Source: Rhodoferax sp.
Lineage (GTDB): Bacteria; Pseudomonadota; Gammaproteobacteria; Burkholderiales; Burkholderiaceae_C
Assembly (NCBI GenBank): GCA_013791765.1
Contig: VMTC01000080.1
Span: 1-37,767, forward strand
Direction of reading: 5' to 3'
DNA: 37,767 nt
The notes under the pieces are model-generated. The model did not search any database, was not told where the DNA came from, and was given only the letters and a program-made list of their open reading frames with translations. The first letter of the stretch is position 1. Each line of letters opens with the position of its first letter. This document shows, piece after piece, positions 8,123-16,270 of this stretch. The position numbers and the translations under genes are program-made.

Positions 8123-8952
8123 GGATGCGCACTCACCACCGCCAACGTGGCTTCACCCTGGTTGAACTGATCATGGTGATCGTCATCATGGGCGTGATTG
8201 GCGCCACGGTGGCCGTGTTCATGAAAAGCCCGATCGACGCCTACTTTGACACCGCCCGGCGCAGCGGCATTGCCGACGTTGCGGACACCACGGTACGGCG
8301 CATGGCGCGCGACATCCGCAAAGCCTTGCCCAACAGCATCCGCCTGTCTGGAACATCTTGCATTGAGTTCATTCCCACCCGCACCGGTGGGCGCTACCGA
8401 GCACAAGACATAGCGGCAGGAGATGAAACCAGTTTGAAGTTCGACGCGGCAGACCTGAGCTTCAACATGCTGGGCCTGAACTCGGCTTTGCCTACAGATC
8501 AGCAAATCAAGCCCAGCGATGTGGTGGCCGTCTACAACCTGGGCATTGTTGGCTCGGACGCCTACGCGGGTGACAACACGGCGGTGCTCACCGGCGTTAA
8601 TGTCAGTGCGTTCGCTGCCACTGAAACCGAGTTGAAAATGGTCGGCAACAGCACCAAGTTTCCACTGGAATCAGGCAGCAAGCGCTTTCATGTGATCCCG
8701 GGCGATGAAAAAATAGTCGCTTACTTGTGCAGCGGCGGCAAGCTGTACCGCAATGCCAACTACGCCTACAGCCCGTCCTGCCCAGCGCCCACGGTGGGCA
8801 CAACACCCCTCATTGCGAATGAAGCGACCTGCAACTTTGCCTACAGCGCAGCCGATATCCGCAACGGCCTGGTGCAGTTGCAGCTGACCTTCTCCAGTTC
8901 AGGTGAGAGCGTCAGCATTTACCACGAAGTACACGTGAACAACACGCCATGA
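8119..8952 (+). CDS. mshO: MshO-like minor prepilin
   Basis: 277 residues. Short leader, then the cleavage site RQRG/FTLVELIMVIVIMGVIGATV with +5 Glu, followed by the MshO-type sequence AYFDTARRSGIADVADTTVRRMARDIRKALPNS (residues about 38-70) and a large head containing several cysteines. PilW/GspJ-like minor pilin of the tip complex. The ATG at 8119 overlaps the vapC stop; a second ATG at 8125 is also possible. No independent Shine-Dalgarno is obvious, so translation may depend on ribosomes finishing vapC. Confidence 0.88.
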   Translation: MRMRTHHRQRGFTLVELIMVIVIMGVIGATVAVFMKSPIDAYFDTARRSGIADVADTTVRRMARDIRKALPNSIRLSGTSCIEFIPTRTGGRYRAQDIAAGDETSLKFDAADLSFNMLGLNSALPTDQQIKPSDVVAVYNLGIVGSDAYAGDNTAVLTGVNVSAFAATETELKMVGNSTKFPLESGSKRFHVIPGDEKIVAYLCSGGKLYRNANYAYSPSCPAPTVGTTPLIANEATCNFAYSAADIRNGLVQLQLTFSSSGESVSIYHEVHVNNTP

Positions 8953-9036
8953 GCGCAGCCTGGTCTTTGCGGTTTAATGGGCGATGCAGGGCAAATCAGG
9001 TACCCGTTCACCGGTCACGCCCCAAGGAGAAATGAC

Positions 9037-9612
9037 ATGAGAAATCGCCTTGAAATCGAACATTACACGGTTGACGACTACCGTCAGTGGGAGGGCGACT
9101 GGGAACTGATTGATGGCGTGGCGTATGCCATGTCACCGTCACCCGCGTTTGCACATCAATCGGTGGCCATGCAGATTGCACTTCAGCTCGGCGATGGGCT
9201 TGAAGACTGCCCGCACTGCCAGGCGCTGTATGAGATTGATGTCGAGTTTTCGCAAGACACCGTTGTGCGCCCGGATGTGCTGGTGATTGGCTACCAGCCG
9301 CAAAACGACCGTCTCACGCGCGCGCCTGATCTGATCTTCGAGATTGTCTCGGGCCATGATGCCCGCGCTGCCCGGCGTGATGAAGTCATCAAGTTCCAGC
9401 TTTACCGCGATGAAGGTGTGGGCCATTACGTGCTGGTTTATCCCCAGTCGCACAAGGCCAAGGTGTATCGGCTGATCGATGGTGACTATCGCAAGGTCGG
9501 TGATTTCAGCGCTGAGACGCACCGCTTCGACCTGTCCAAATGCAGCATTGACTTTGATTTTTCACGGCTGTGGCGGCGCAAGGATCAAGCCAACATAGAC
9601 AATGCGTCATGA
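9037..9612 (+). CDS. Uma2-family (DUF820) PD-(D/E)XK nuclease-like protein
   Basis: 191 residues. The ATG at 9037 is preferred because AAGGAG lies at 9024-9029; the frame opens at 8977. Family pattern: an N-terminal YRQWEGDWELIDGVAYAMSP, then the restriction-endonuclease-like core with D80 (VVRPDVLVIG), E102 (PDLIFEIVS) and K119 (EVIKFQLYRDEGV), and the closing HYVLVYPQSHKAKVYRL. Uma2 proteins resemble PD-(D/E)XK nucleases, are common in cyanobacteria and mobile regions, and their role is not established. It stands between mshO and the second antitoxin/toxin pair, so it is part of an accessory block inserted into the pilin operon. Confidence 0.85.
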   Translation: MRNRLEIEHYTVDDYRQWEGDWELIDGVAYAMSPSPAFAHQSVAMQIALQLGDGLEDCPHCQALYEIDVEFSQDTVVRPDVLVIGYQPQNDRLTRAPDLIFEIVSGHDARAARRDEVIKFQLYRDEGVGHYVLVYPQSHKAKVYRLIDGDYRKVGDFSAETHRFDLSKCSIDFDFSRLWRRKDQANIDNAS

Positions 9613-9618
9613 ATTTTT

Positions 9619-9637
9619 TCTATCATTTTCGGATAGA
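9619..9637. promoter_or_regulatory. Six-base-arm inverted repeat before the second antitoxin gene
   Basis: TCTATC (9619-9624) and GATAGA (9632-9637) are exact reverse complements around ATTTTCG, just upstream of the AGGAG ribosome-binding site (9641-9645). It could be an autoregulatory operator or an mRNA hairpin. A match this short may be chance. Confidence 0.35.
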
Positions 9638-9651
9638 TCGAGGAGTAAAAC

Positions 9652-9885
9652 ATGCAGCCCATTCGGCAGATAGTAGAAAACATGCCTGCGTTTTTCCAGG
9701 TTCCGCCTGAGGTTCAACACCAGCGCGTGGAAATCATCATGTGGCCGTTGGAGAGCGATGCAGAAAAACCTGCTGTGAGAAAAAAAGTTTCCATTGCTTC
9801 ACTCGTCGGTGCGGCTGGCTATACCGGGGCGCGCATCTCGATTGAGGATATGGATGTAGCCAGATTCGCGGAAGACACCAAGTGA
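9652..9885 (+). CDS. Putative antitoxin of a PIN-type toxin-antitoxin pair
   Basis: 77 residues, starting MQPIRQIVENMPAFFQVPPE, with a strong Shine-Dalgarno (AGGAG, seven bases before the ATG). The N-terminus (LPEFFQVP-type, followed by RVEIIMWPL) resembles small antitoxins found in front of PIN genes, and the C-terminus is charged (ISIEDMDVARFAEDTK) as expected of a toxin-binding tail. I do not recognise a specific named family. Its TGA (9883-9885) overlaps the GTG start of the PIN gene (GTGA at 9882-9885). Its partner is internally deleted, so this may be an orphaned antitoxin that persists as a regulator or as a decaying remnant. Confidence 0.65.
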   Translation: MQPIRQIVENMPAFFQVPPEVQHQRVEIIMWPLESDAEKPAVRKKVSIASLVGAAGYTGARISIEDMDVARFAEDTK

Positions 9886-10121
9886 TTGCGCTTGATACCA
9901 ACATTCTTGTTCGCGTTTTAATCAACGATGACAAGCTGCAGGCGGCTCAAGCCACTCAACTGATCGAAGCGAATGCTTGTTTTGTGCCCCTGACAGTCGC
10001 TGATGCTGTGCACCTTGCCGCGGCAGAAGGTTGTGAGGCGCTTTATACCTTCGACAAGAAGTTGATCGCCTTGGCAATCAACTTGACACCTGCGTGTCGC
10101 TCCCCGGAGCTACTGTCATGA
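9882..10121 (+). pseudogene. PIN-domain toxin with an internal in-frame deletion
   Basis: 79 codons from a GTG start overlapping the antitoxin stop. It begins like a full PIN toxin (IALDTNILVRVLINDDK...CFVPLTV) and then jumps at about codon 39/40 (near position 9999) straight to the C-terminal signature ADAVHLAAAEGCEALYTFDKKL. In ordinary PIN toxins about 50-60 residues, including the second conserved acidic residue (Glu), separate these segments and total length is about 130-140. D5, D41 and D58 remain but the Glu is lost, so ribonuclease activity is unlikely. The reading frame survived the deletion. It could be a neutral remnant or a small protein that still binds the antitoxin. Confidence 0.75.
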
Positions 10122-10146
10122 GTCTTCCTTCATCGATTTTTTGAAA

Positions 10147-10551
10147 ATGCGCATTACAGTTAAGCGTTGTCCTCAGAAAGGCTTTGCCGCCATTGCCGCC
10201 GTATTTCTGGTGGTGGTGCTGGCTGCGTTTGGTGCGTTCATGGTGAGCTTTTCGAATACGCAGCAGCTCAATTCCGCCCGCGACGTGCAAGGCTCGCGCG
10301 CTTATTGGGCGGCGCGGGCCGGATTGGAATGGGCGATTGCCAGTCTGCCCGCAGGCGCGACCGCTTGCTGGGCGACGACGCCACCGGCTTCTGTGGATGG
10401 CTTTGGCTTGACTGTCTCCTGCGCGGTGTCGAGCTTTACAGAGGGTGCGGCGACGGTCTACATATTCCAACTCACCGCAGTGGCTTCTTCGGGCGCTGTC
10501 GGCAGTGTGGGATTCGTTGAGCGCAGCGTATCGGCAGCGCTGGAGCAATAA
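10147..10551 (+). CDS. mshP: MshP-like minor pilin
   Basis: 134 residues from the ATG at 10147 (an in-frame TTG lies at 10141). The N-terminus QKG/FAAIAAVFLVVVLAAFGAFM is a prepilin-like helix lacking the usual +5 glutamate, as is typical for MshP/PilX/GspK-type minor pilins. The head contains ARDVQGSRAYWAARAGLEWAI, a recurrent MshP motif, and two cysteines. There is no Shine-Dalgarno just upstream. The gap after the PIN remnant holds a tiny open frame (ATG at 10118, eight codons) that may be a scar of the insertion. Confidence 0.85.
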   Translation: MRITVKRCPQKGFAAIAAVFLVVVLAAFGAFMVSFSNTQQLNSARDVQGSRAYWAARAGLEWAIASLPAGATACWATTPPASVDGFGLTVSCAVSSFTEGAATVYIFQLTAVASSGAVGSVGFVERSVSAALEQ

Positions 10552-10587
10552 ATTGAATTCGCGCGGAATGAATATGAAGGGGCATTC

Positions 10588-13500
10588 ATGAATAAACTTT
10601 GGCCGCATCTTCCGCGCCAGTGGGACCAATGGATCCGACTGCTGGCGCGCTTTCTTGCGCTCTGGGCTTGCCTCATGGCCGGACAAAGCCTCCACGCTCA
10701 AACTTATGCCTATCGCAACGACGTGTTTGCCTACGACACGCCCTCGGGCTCAGCTTCCACCGTAACTTGGCATACGTCCGGTACTTCTCCTGCTTGCACT
10801 GGCTATCCCAATGGCGACGATGATTGGGCGGACGTTGTGTTTCCGTCCGGTTTTTCTTTTACCTTTGGGGGGGTGAATTACAGCGGGGTGCGGGTGTATT
10901 CCAATGGCGTTTTGGCCCTCGGGAACGATGTGTCGGGCTTTCATCGCGACTATACGTCCCAGTCCTTGCCAGCTCCTGCGGATGGGACTTACGCGGGCTG
11001 TCCAACAGCCGCGCCAGTCAACACCATGTTTGCCTATTGGATTGACATTGTTGCGGGTACAGCGAATAGCACATCAGGCGCCTCAGTCAAATACGAATTG
11101 CTCGGTGCCGCACCCAATCGGCGTTTTGTCATTTCCTGGGTCAACGTGAAGTTATATAACACAACCACGCGTTACAACTTCCAGGTTAACTTGTATGAGA
11201 GTTCGGCTGGTCTGAATGGTAATTTTCGCTACCAATACACCTCAGGCTCCAGTAATGGCAGCAACGCCACTGTCGGCGTGCAGTTAAGCCAGAGCGACTA
11301 CACCCAATATTCGTACAACCAGCAGTTCATCGACACCACGAATGGCACCGCCATCCTCTGGTATCCGGCCAATCAGTTGGCGACCAAGATGGCCGAGTAT
11401 CGTTTTGACGAAAGTGCCTGGACCGGCACGACGGGGCAGGTGAAGGACACGTCAGGCAATAATTTGGACGCATCGCGCGTGGGTGCCGCTGCCAACGTCC
11501 CGGATGGCAAGCTGTGTCGCGGCGGCAGTTTTACCAACAATACGTCGAATAGCACCATTCACGCAGTGGCAACGCCCATCGTGCCGGGCAATGTGGGAGC
11601 GCTTGACTTCTGGTACTACGCCAACAAAAAGTGGGACACCGCTGACACCATGCTTTTTGACGCCAGTGCAGTCGCAAATAGGCCATTTTTTCTGATGAAA
11701 CGCAGTACTGGTGCCTTGCGTTTTGTGGTGACCGACAGTGCGGGCAATTCAGTGACGGCCAACAGCCCTTCTAAAAATTTTGCCGCCAACACCTGGCACC
11801 ACATCGGCGTCGCCTGGAGTGTGCGTGTTGGCACCAATCAGACCACTGTGCAGATATTCCTTGATGGCGTGTTACAAAACGGGGACCCCTCGCGCGGCAC
11901 CACCAATGGCAGCTTGCCCGCGCTGAACACGATCCATATCGGTGATAACAGGACCTCTGGCGTCACGCCAGCCAATGGAACCGGCAACGGCGCGGACGGC
12001 ATCATCGACGAGGTCTATGTTTATCCGATCGAGATTAGTGCGCCCCAGGTGATGGCCGACATGAATCTGACGCGGCCGACTTGCACCACGCTGGATCATT
12101 TTCATATTGTTCACGATGGAGCGGTCTCGAACTGCAGTTCCCCCGCCAGCATCACCATCGAGGCGCATGATGCGGACCATGCCTTGTTTTCGCTGGCGGG
12201 CACATCCCTGAATCTGGCGACCGATTTGGGGCGGGGCACCTGGTCGAACGTGGCGGGCGGCGCGATCAATTCGCTCACGGCGATTGGCGTGGGCACCGGT
12301 AGCGCGAGCTATACATTTTCCGGCGAGAGCAGTGTCACCTTTGGATTGAGCCACAACTTGTCCGAGGCGCTGAACATCAACGTGGGATCGGGCGGCATCA
12401 CTGAGTACACCGGTACCGCCGCCACTTGCGTTGCCGATGACTTCACATTTCCGGGTGGGGCCTGCGATGTGAGCCGCACCTTCGTGTGCGCCAAGCCGTT
12501 CGGTTTCAACTGCATGGAGAGTGGCGCAGCCGCCTTGAGCGGGCACCTCTATACCAAATTGGCCGGTACCGCGTTCAGCGTCGATGTGGTCGCACTCAAG
12601 GATGCAGACAGCGATGGCATCGCCGATGCGGTAGAAGCGGCTTACGCCTCCGATGCTGACAAAAGCGTCACAGTGGAACTGGTGGAAGGATCAGGGGCCA
12701 CGGCGTGTTCGGCGCGCGCGGCGATCAGCCCGGCCGTCAGCCAGACGCTGACCTTTAGCAAGGTCAATCAACCGACCGAACTGGGGCGCAAGAGCACTGC
12801 CGCGATGACAGTGGGCAATGCCTATGCCGATTTACGTTGCCGTGTGACGGATGCCAATCAGTCACCGAGCATCGTCGGTTGTTCATCGGACAGCTTTGCG
12901 GTGCGCCCCCCACAATTGACAGTGACTGCGCCGGTCTTGAGCAATGCCACGCTCACGGGAGATCCCAAAGCAGTCGCGGGTGCGGACTTCACGCTGGACG
13001 CGGCCAGCGGGGTGGCTAGCGGCTACACGGGCACGCCCGTACTCAATACCACCCAAGTCCAGGATCATGCCAACGCCGCGATTGCCGCGGGTACCTTGTC
13101 CGGCGCATTCTCGGCGGGTAACGGCACCAAGGCCAGCGGCGCCGTGTTCAAGTACCTGGACGTTGGCAACATCAAGTTGCTGGCCGATGCCGTGCTGGAC
13201 AGCGGCTTCACCGTTGTGGACCAAATTGGCGATTGTGTGGCAGATAGCACTGCCAACACGCTGACTGGCGGCAAATACGGCTGCAACATCGGCAGTGCAG
13301 CGTCTGCCACCATGGGGCGCTGGCATCCCAGTCACTATTCATTCGTGGGTACCCTGACGCCCGCCTGCGGGCCCGGTGGCATGACCTATATGGACCAGGA
13401 TGCGCTGGGCGTTGCCTTGACCTTGAAAGCGCATGCGTCTACCGGGGCCACTGCCTCCGCCTCAGACCCCGTGGTGAGCCGTTACACCACGGGCTACACC

Positions 13501-14250
13501 AATCTTGCGCCCGTCACCATCAGCGGCGACAACGGGGGCACGCCAGTGGCCGTGACCCGCCTGGGCAGCCCCGTGTTCCCGGCCATGCCCAGCACCGCGT
13601 CGTGGAGTGCCGGGCTGTTCCAGATCAATAACACCTTTGCGTTCAGCAAGCTGGGCGCACCAGACGGCGCCTATGACCTGTTCAAGCTCAAAGCGGCATT
13701 GGCGGACCCCGATGGCAGCACCTTAATTGGCCTGCCCGCTGCACAGGAGACCAACACGAGCAAAATTCGCTATGGTCGGGTTCAGCTGCAAAACGCCTAT
13801 GGCTCGGAGTACCTGGCTCTGCCGGTTCCGCTGACGCTCCAGTACTGGAACGGCAACTGGCAGAAGAACACGCTGGACACCTGCACCAGTCTTCAAGCTA
13901 ACCAGTTCGCGTGGAGCTCTCCGGCCGGTAGCGCCACCCGCCCCAACAACCTGGCAGCTTGCGAGTCAGCCGCCACGGTCGCCGGTGTGAGCCCCAATTA
14001 CACGGTGACTTTGAGTGCGCCGGGTGTCAACAACGCTGGCTGGGCCGATCTGAGCCTGAATCTCGCTGCGACTGCCGTCGGCAGCACCTGCACCACCGCC
14101 AACGCGGGCACAGGGAATTCAGGTCTTGCCAGCACCGTCAATGCGCCCTGGCTGCAATACAACTGGACCGGCGCGCTTGGCAATCCCAAAGCCCGCGCCA
14201 CTTTCGGCGTCTTCAAGAGCCCCTTGATCTACCGCCGGGAAAACTATTGA
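10588..14250 (+). CDS. mshQ: MshQ-like large secreted adhesin/tip protein with LamG and DUF6701-type regions
   Basis: 1220 residues. A Shine-Dalgarno (GAAGGGG) precedes the ATG. A signal peptide is predicted at 1-37 (cleavage after SLHA). Next come an N-terminal beta-rich domain (about 40-265, with DDWADVVFPSGFSFTFGGVNY), a LamG/concanavalin-like domain (about 268-490; EYRFDESAWTGTTGQVKDTSGNN, NTWHHIGVAW, DGIIDEVYVY), and a long C-terminal MshQ/DUF6701-type region (about 640-1215) with paired cysteines and the closing NWTGALGNPKARATFGVFKSPLIYRRENY. Position after mshP fits MshQ. By analogy with PilY1-like proteins and the LamG fold it may bind carbohydrate or a surface at the pilus tip; that role is inferred. 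Confidence 0.85.
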   Translation: MNKLWPHLPRQWDQWIRLLARFLALWACLMAGQSLHAQTYAYRNDVFAYDTPSGSASTVTWHTSGTSPACTGYPNGDDDWADVVFPSGFSFTFGGVNYSGVRVYSNGVLALGNDVSGFHRDYTSQSLPAPADGTYAGCPTAAPVNTMFAYWIDIVAGTANSTSGASVKYELLGAAPNRRFVISWVNVKLYNTTTRYNFQVNLYESSAGLNGNFRYQYTSGSSNGSNATVGVQLSQSDYTQYSYNQQFIDTTNGTAILWYPANQLATKMAEYRFDESAWTGTTGQVKDTSGNNLDASRVGAAANVPDGKLCRGGSFTNNTSNSTIHAVATPIVPGNVGALDFWYYANKKWDTADTMLFDASAVANRPFFLMKRSTGALRFVVTDSAGNSVTANSPSKNFAANTWHHIGVAWSVRVGTNQTTVQIFLDGVLQNGDPSRGTTNGSLPALNTIHIGDNRTSGVTPANGTGNGADGIIDEVYVYPIEISAPQVMADMNLTRPTCTTLDHFHIVHDGAVSNCSSPASITIEAHDADHALFSLAGTSLNLATDLGRGTWSNVAGGAINSLTAIGVGTGSASYTFSGESSVTFGLSHNLSEALNINVGSGGITEYTGTAATCVADDFTFPGGACDVSRTFVCAKPFGFNCMESGAAALSGHLYTKLAGTAFSVDVVALKDADSDGIADAVEAAYASDADKSVTVELVEGSGATACSARAAISPAVSQTLTFSKVNQPTELGRKSTAAMTVGNAYADLRCRVTDANQSPSIVGCSSDSFAVRPPQLTVTAPVLSNATLTGDPKAVAGADFTLDAASGVASGYTGTPVLNTTQVQDHANAAIAAGTLSGAFSAGNGTKASGAVFKYLDVGNIKLLADAVLDSGFTVVDQIGDCVADSTANTLTGGKYGCNIGSAASATMGRWHPSHYSFVGTLTPACGPGGMTYMDQDALGVALTLKAHASTGATASASDPVVSRYTTGYTNLAPVTISGDNGGTPVAVTRLGSPVFPAMPSTASWSAGLFQINNTFAFSKLGAPDGAYDLFKLKAALADPDGSTLIGLPAAQETNTSKIRYGRVQLQNAYGSEYLALPVPLTLQYWNGNWQKNTLDTCTSLQANQFAWSSPAGSATRPNNLAACESAATVAGVSPNYTVTLSAPGVNNAGWADLSLNLAATAVGSTCTTANAGTGNSGLASTVNAPWLQYNWTGALGNPKARATFGVFKSPLIYRRENY

Positions 14251-14278
14251 AATTGTTGAAAATTTACATGATTTTTAC

Positions 14279-14331
14279 CTCTAGCCCACGTCCATATTGA
14301 CTTAGTAGCTATTAATTTCTAAGTGAAATAG
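14279..14331 (+). repeat. Dispersed intergenic repeat, copy 2
   Basis: CTCTAGCCCACGT (14279-14291), 14 variable bases, TAGCTATTA (14306-14314). This copy adds a real inverted repeat: AGCTATT (14307-14313) pairs with AATAGCT (about 14327-14333). It occupies the 156-base gap between mshQ and mshI, where the pilin half of the locus meets the machinery half. A TTGACT hexamer (14297-14302) has only a poor -10 partner, so promoter activity is doubtful. Confidence 0.78.
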
Positions 14332-14406
14332 CTTCGTGTATTCTTGACCTATGTTTGAATTTCAGCCCATCATGACAAAGCCTCTGCGGCACAAGCGCGC
14401 CTGACC

Positions 14407-15499
14407 ATGCGCTGGCCCTGGCAGCGCAAGAGTTCGGGTGACCAACTGGTCGTTTCTTGGTCGGGCCAGACCCTGGCCTATGTGCTGGCGCGCGCGCGTC
14501 AGGACGGCATTTATCAAGTACTCAAATTGGGTGTGGCGCGCCAGGGCGCGGACAGCATGGACGCCTTTGTGCACCGGCTGCAGGGCCTGGGCCTGAAGGG
14601 TTTTGAGGCGTGCATCATGCTGCGGCCCGAGCAATACCAGTTGTTGCAAATCGACACCCCGGCTGTGCCACCGGAAGAGCTGCGCGCGGCGGCCCGGTAT
14701 CAGATACGGGACATGATCAACAGCCATGTCGACGATGTCACGCTGGATGTGATGCGGGTCGGGGATGCGCAGCAAAAAGGCAAGAGCCATCTGTTTGTGG
14801 TGGCTGCCGCCAATGCAGTGGTGCGCTCGGTGCTGGCGCTGGGCGACGCGATGCATTGGGCGGTGTCGGTGATCGACATTCAGGAAACTGCCCAGCGCAA
14901 TTTGCAAAATGCCCTGGCCGCGCGCGATGGGCAGGCAGACCAGGTCAACGCGTCGCTGCTGGTGGTCAACGGGCAAGAGGCGGTACTCACCATCAGCGCC
15001 AATGAAGAGTTGTTTTACTCGCGCAGTTTTGACCTGCCCGAGGGCTTCTTTGAAGCCTCCTGGCGCCCGCCGATTGCAGGCATGGTTGCCACCGAGGTGG
15101 ATGCCTTCACCCCGGTGCAGGACTACGTGCCCGAGCACGCCGGGCAGGCCGGTGCCTATAGCCAGGACTATTCGGGCGCGTCGGCAGCGGCGCTCTCATC
15201 CGTGTCGGTCGCCACCGCGCATGAGGCACCGGTGCAACGTTTCTTGGTGGAAGTGCAGCGTTCGCTCGATGTGTGGGACCGCACTTGGACGAGCCATGCC
15301 GCTGCATGGCCTGCGCCTTTATGCCGGTGAGCGCAGCGATGAGTTGGCGCAGTGGCTGGCTGATCAATTGGGGCAGCCGGTGATTGCGCTGGACGTGCGT
15401 GCCTTGTTCCCAGGTTGTGAAGGGGCGCCAAGCGATGTTCAGGCGCTGTGTCTGCCTCTGCTGGGCGTCTTGCTGCGCACCGAGAGCCGCAAGCTCTGA
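14407..15499 (+). pseudogene. mshI: MshI (PilM-like cytoplasmic assembly protein), interrupted by a frameshift
   Basis: The N-terminal 296 codons (MRWPWQRKSSGDQLVVSWSG...; PilM-like actin fold with FEACIMLRPEQYQLLQ and VSVIDIQETAQRN) read cleanly to RSLDVWDRTWTS. The frame then runs into a stop at 15330. One base less near 15294-15295 would continue TS-MPLHGLRLYAGERSDELAQW to a natural end at 15499, giving 363 residues. So the gene is either broken by a one-base insertion or the base is a sequence error. MshI would sit at the inner face of the membrane and recruit the PilN-like protein encoded next. As written, the last 67 codons are lost from the protein. Confidence 0.82.
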
Positions 15500-15571
15500 G
15501 TCGCGTCAATCTCATTCCTATTACGATCAGAACAACGCCTGCCAATCGCCCATTGCCACGCCAACTTCCTC

Positions 15572-16270
15572 ATGCCCCAACAAATCAACCTTTGCACTCC
15601 GATTCTGCTGACGCAAAAGCGTTACTTTTCGGCGCAAACCATGGCGCAGGCCCTGGCGGTTTTTGTGCTGCTGGGCGGCGGGCTGTGTGCTTACTGGGTC
15701 TGGAGTCTCAACAGCGCCAGCGACGGGTTCAGGCTGACGCTGGCAACCCAGGCGCAAGAGTTGGCGAGCTTGCAGGCCGCCATTGCCCAGGGCAAGGTCA
15801 GTAGCGCCCCGCTTGAAGCTGCCCTGGCGCAGCAGTTGCAGGGTTACAAGCTCGATTTGCAGCAGCGCCAGAGCCTGATGGACGCGCTGCAACGCGGTTT
15901 GTTTCGCCCCGGTTGGGGTCATGCGGCGCGATTGCTGCTGGTGGCGCGCAGCATTCCTGCACAGGTCTGGGTCACCGACCTGATGGCCGATGAGCATCAA
16001 CTCACGTTATCCGGCTTTACGCTGGAGCCCGCTGCCCTCAATGACTGGGTCAGCCGTTTGGCAGCCAGTGCGCTGCTGCAAGGGCAGCAGTTGTCTACCG
16101 TCAAGGTGGAGCAAGCCAGCGCTGCCGCGCTGAAAGCCCTGGGCGGCACACCAACGCCCGCAGGGTCTGCCGCAACCCCGGCTACGGCTGCCACGGCGCG
16201 GCCAATGTGGTCATTTACCCTGGTCAGTGCACTGGGCAAGCCCGGTCTTGTCGCGGGGGTCAAACCATGA
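15572..16270 (+). CDS. PilN-like MSHA biogenesis protein (MshI2 type)
   Basis: 232 residues beginning MPQQINLCTPILLTQKRYFS, the typical start of this family (a short cytoplasmic QQINL peptide that docks onto the PilM-like partner). One membrane helix (about 24-45, ALAVFVLLGGGLCAYWVW) is followed by a coiled coil (RLTLATQAQELASLQAAIA) and a periplasmic ferredoxin-like domain containing IPAQVWVTDLMADEHQLTLSGF. It forms the inner-membrane alignment complex with MshJ and MshK, linking platform to secretin. It follows mshI by 72 bases; the next start overlaps its stop (ATGA, 16267-16270). Confidence 0.83.
   Translation: MPQQINLCTPILLTQKRYFSAQTMAQALAVFVLLGGGLCAYWVWSLNSASDGFRLTLATQAQELASLQAAIAQGKVSSAPLEAALAQQLQGYKLDLQQRQSLMDALQRGLFRPGWGHAARLLLVARSIPAQVWVTDLMADEHQLTLSGFTLEPAALNDWVSRLAASALLQGQQLSTVKVEQASAAALKALGGTPTPAGSAATPATAATARPMWSFTLVSALGKPGLVAGVKP

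Noticed and set aside
10118-10144. Eight-codon frame between the PIN remnant and mshP
   Set aside because: Too short to support as a gene; may be only an insertion scar.
14351-14404. 17-codon leader frame ending two bases before the mshI ATG
   Set aside because: No Shine-Dalgarno, no composition signal; likely chance, though translational coupling cannot be excluded.
14362-15138. 258-codon minus-strand frame opposite mshI, and similar shadows at 4770-5471 (opposite ffh) and 11872-12546 (opposite mshQ)
   Set aside because: Composition typical of antisense GC-rich frames (His, Arg and Gln rich), no Shine-Dalgarno and no family resemblance.
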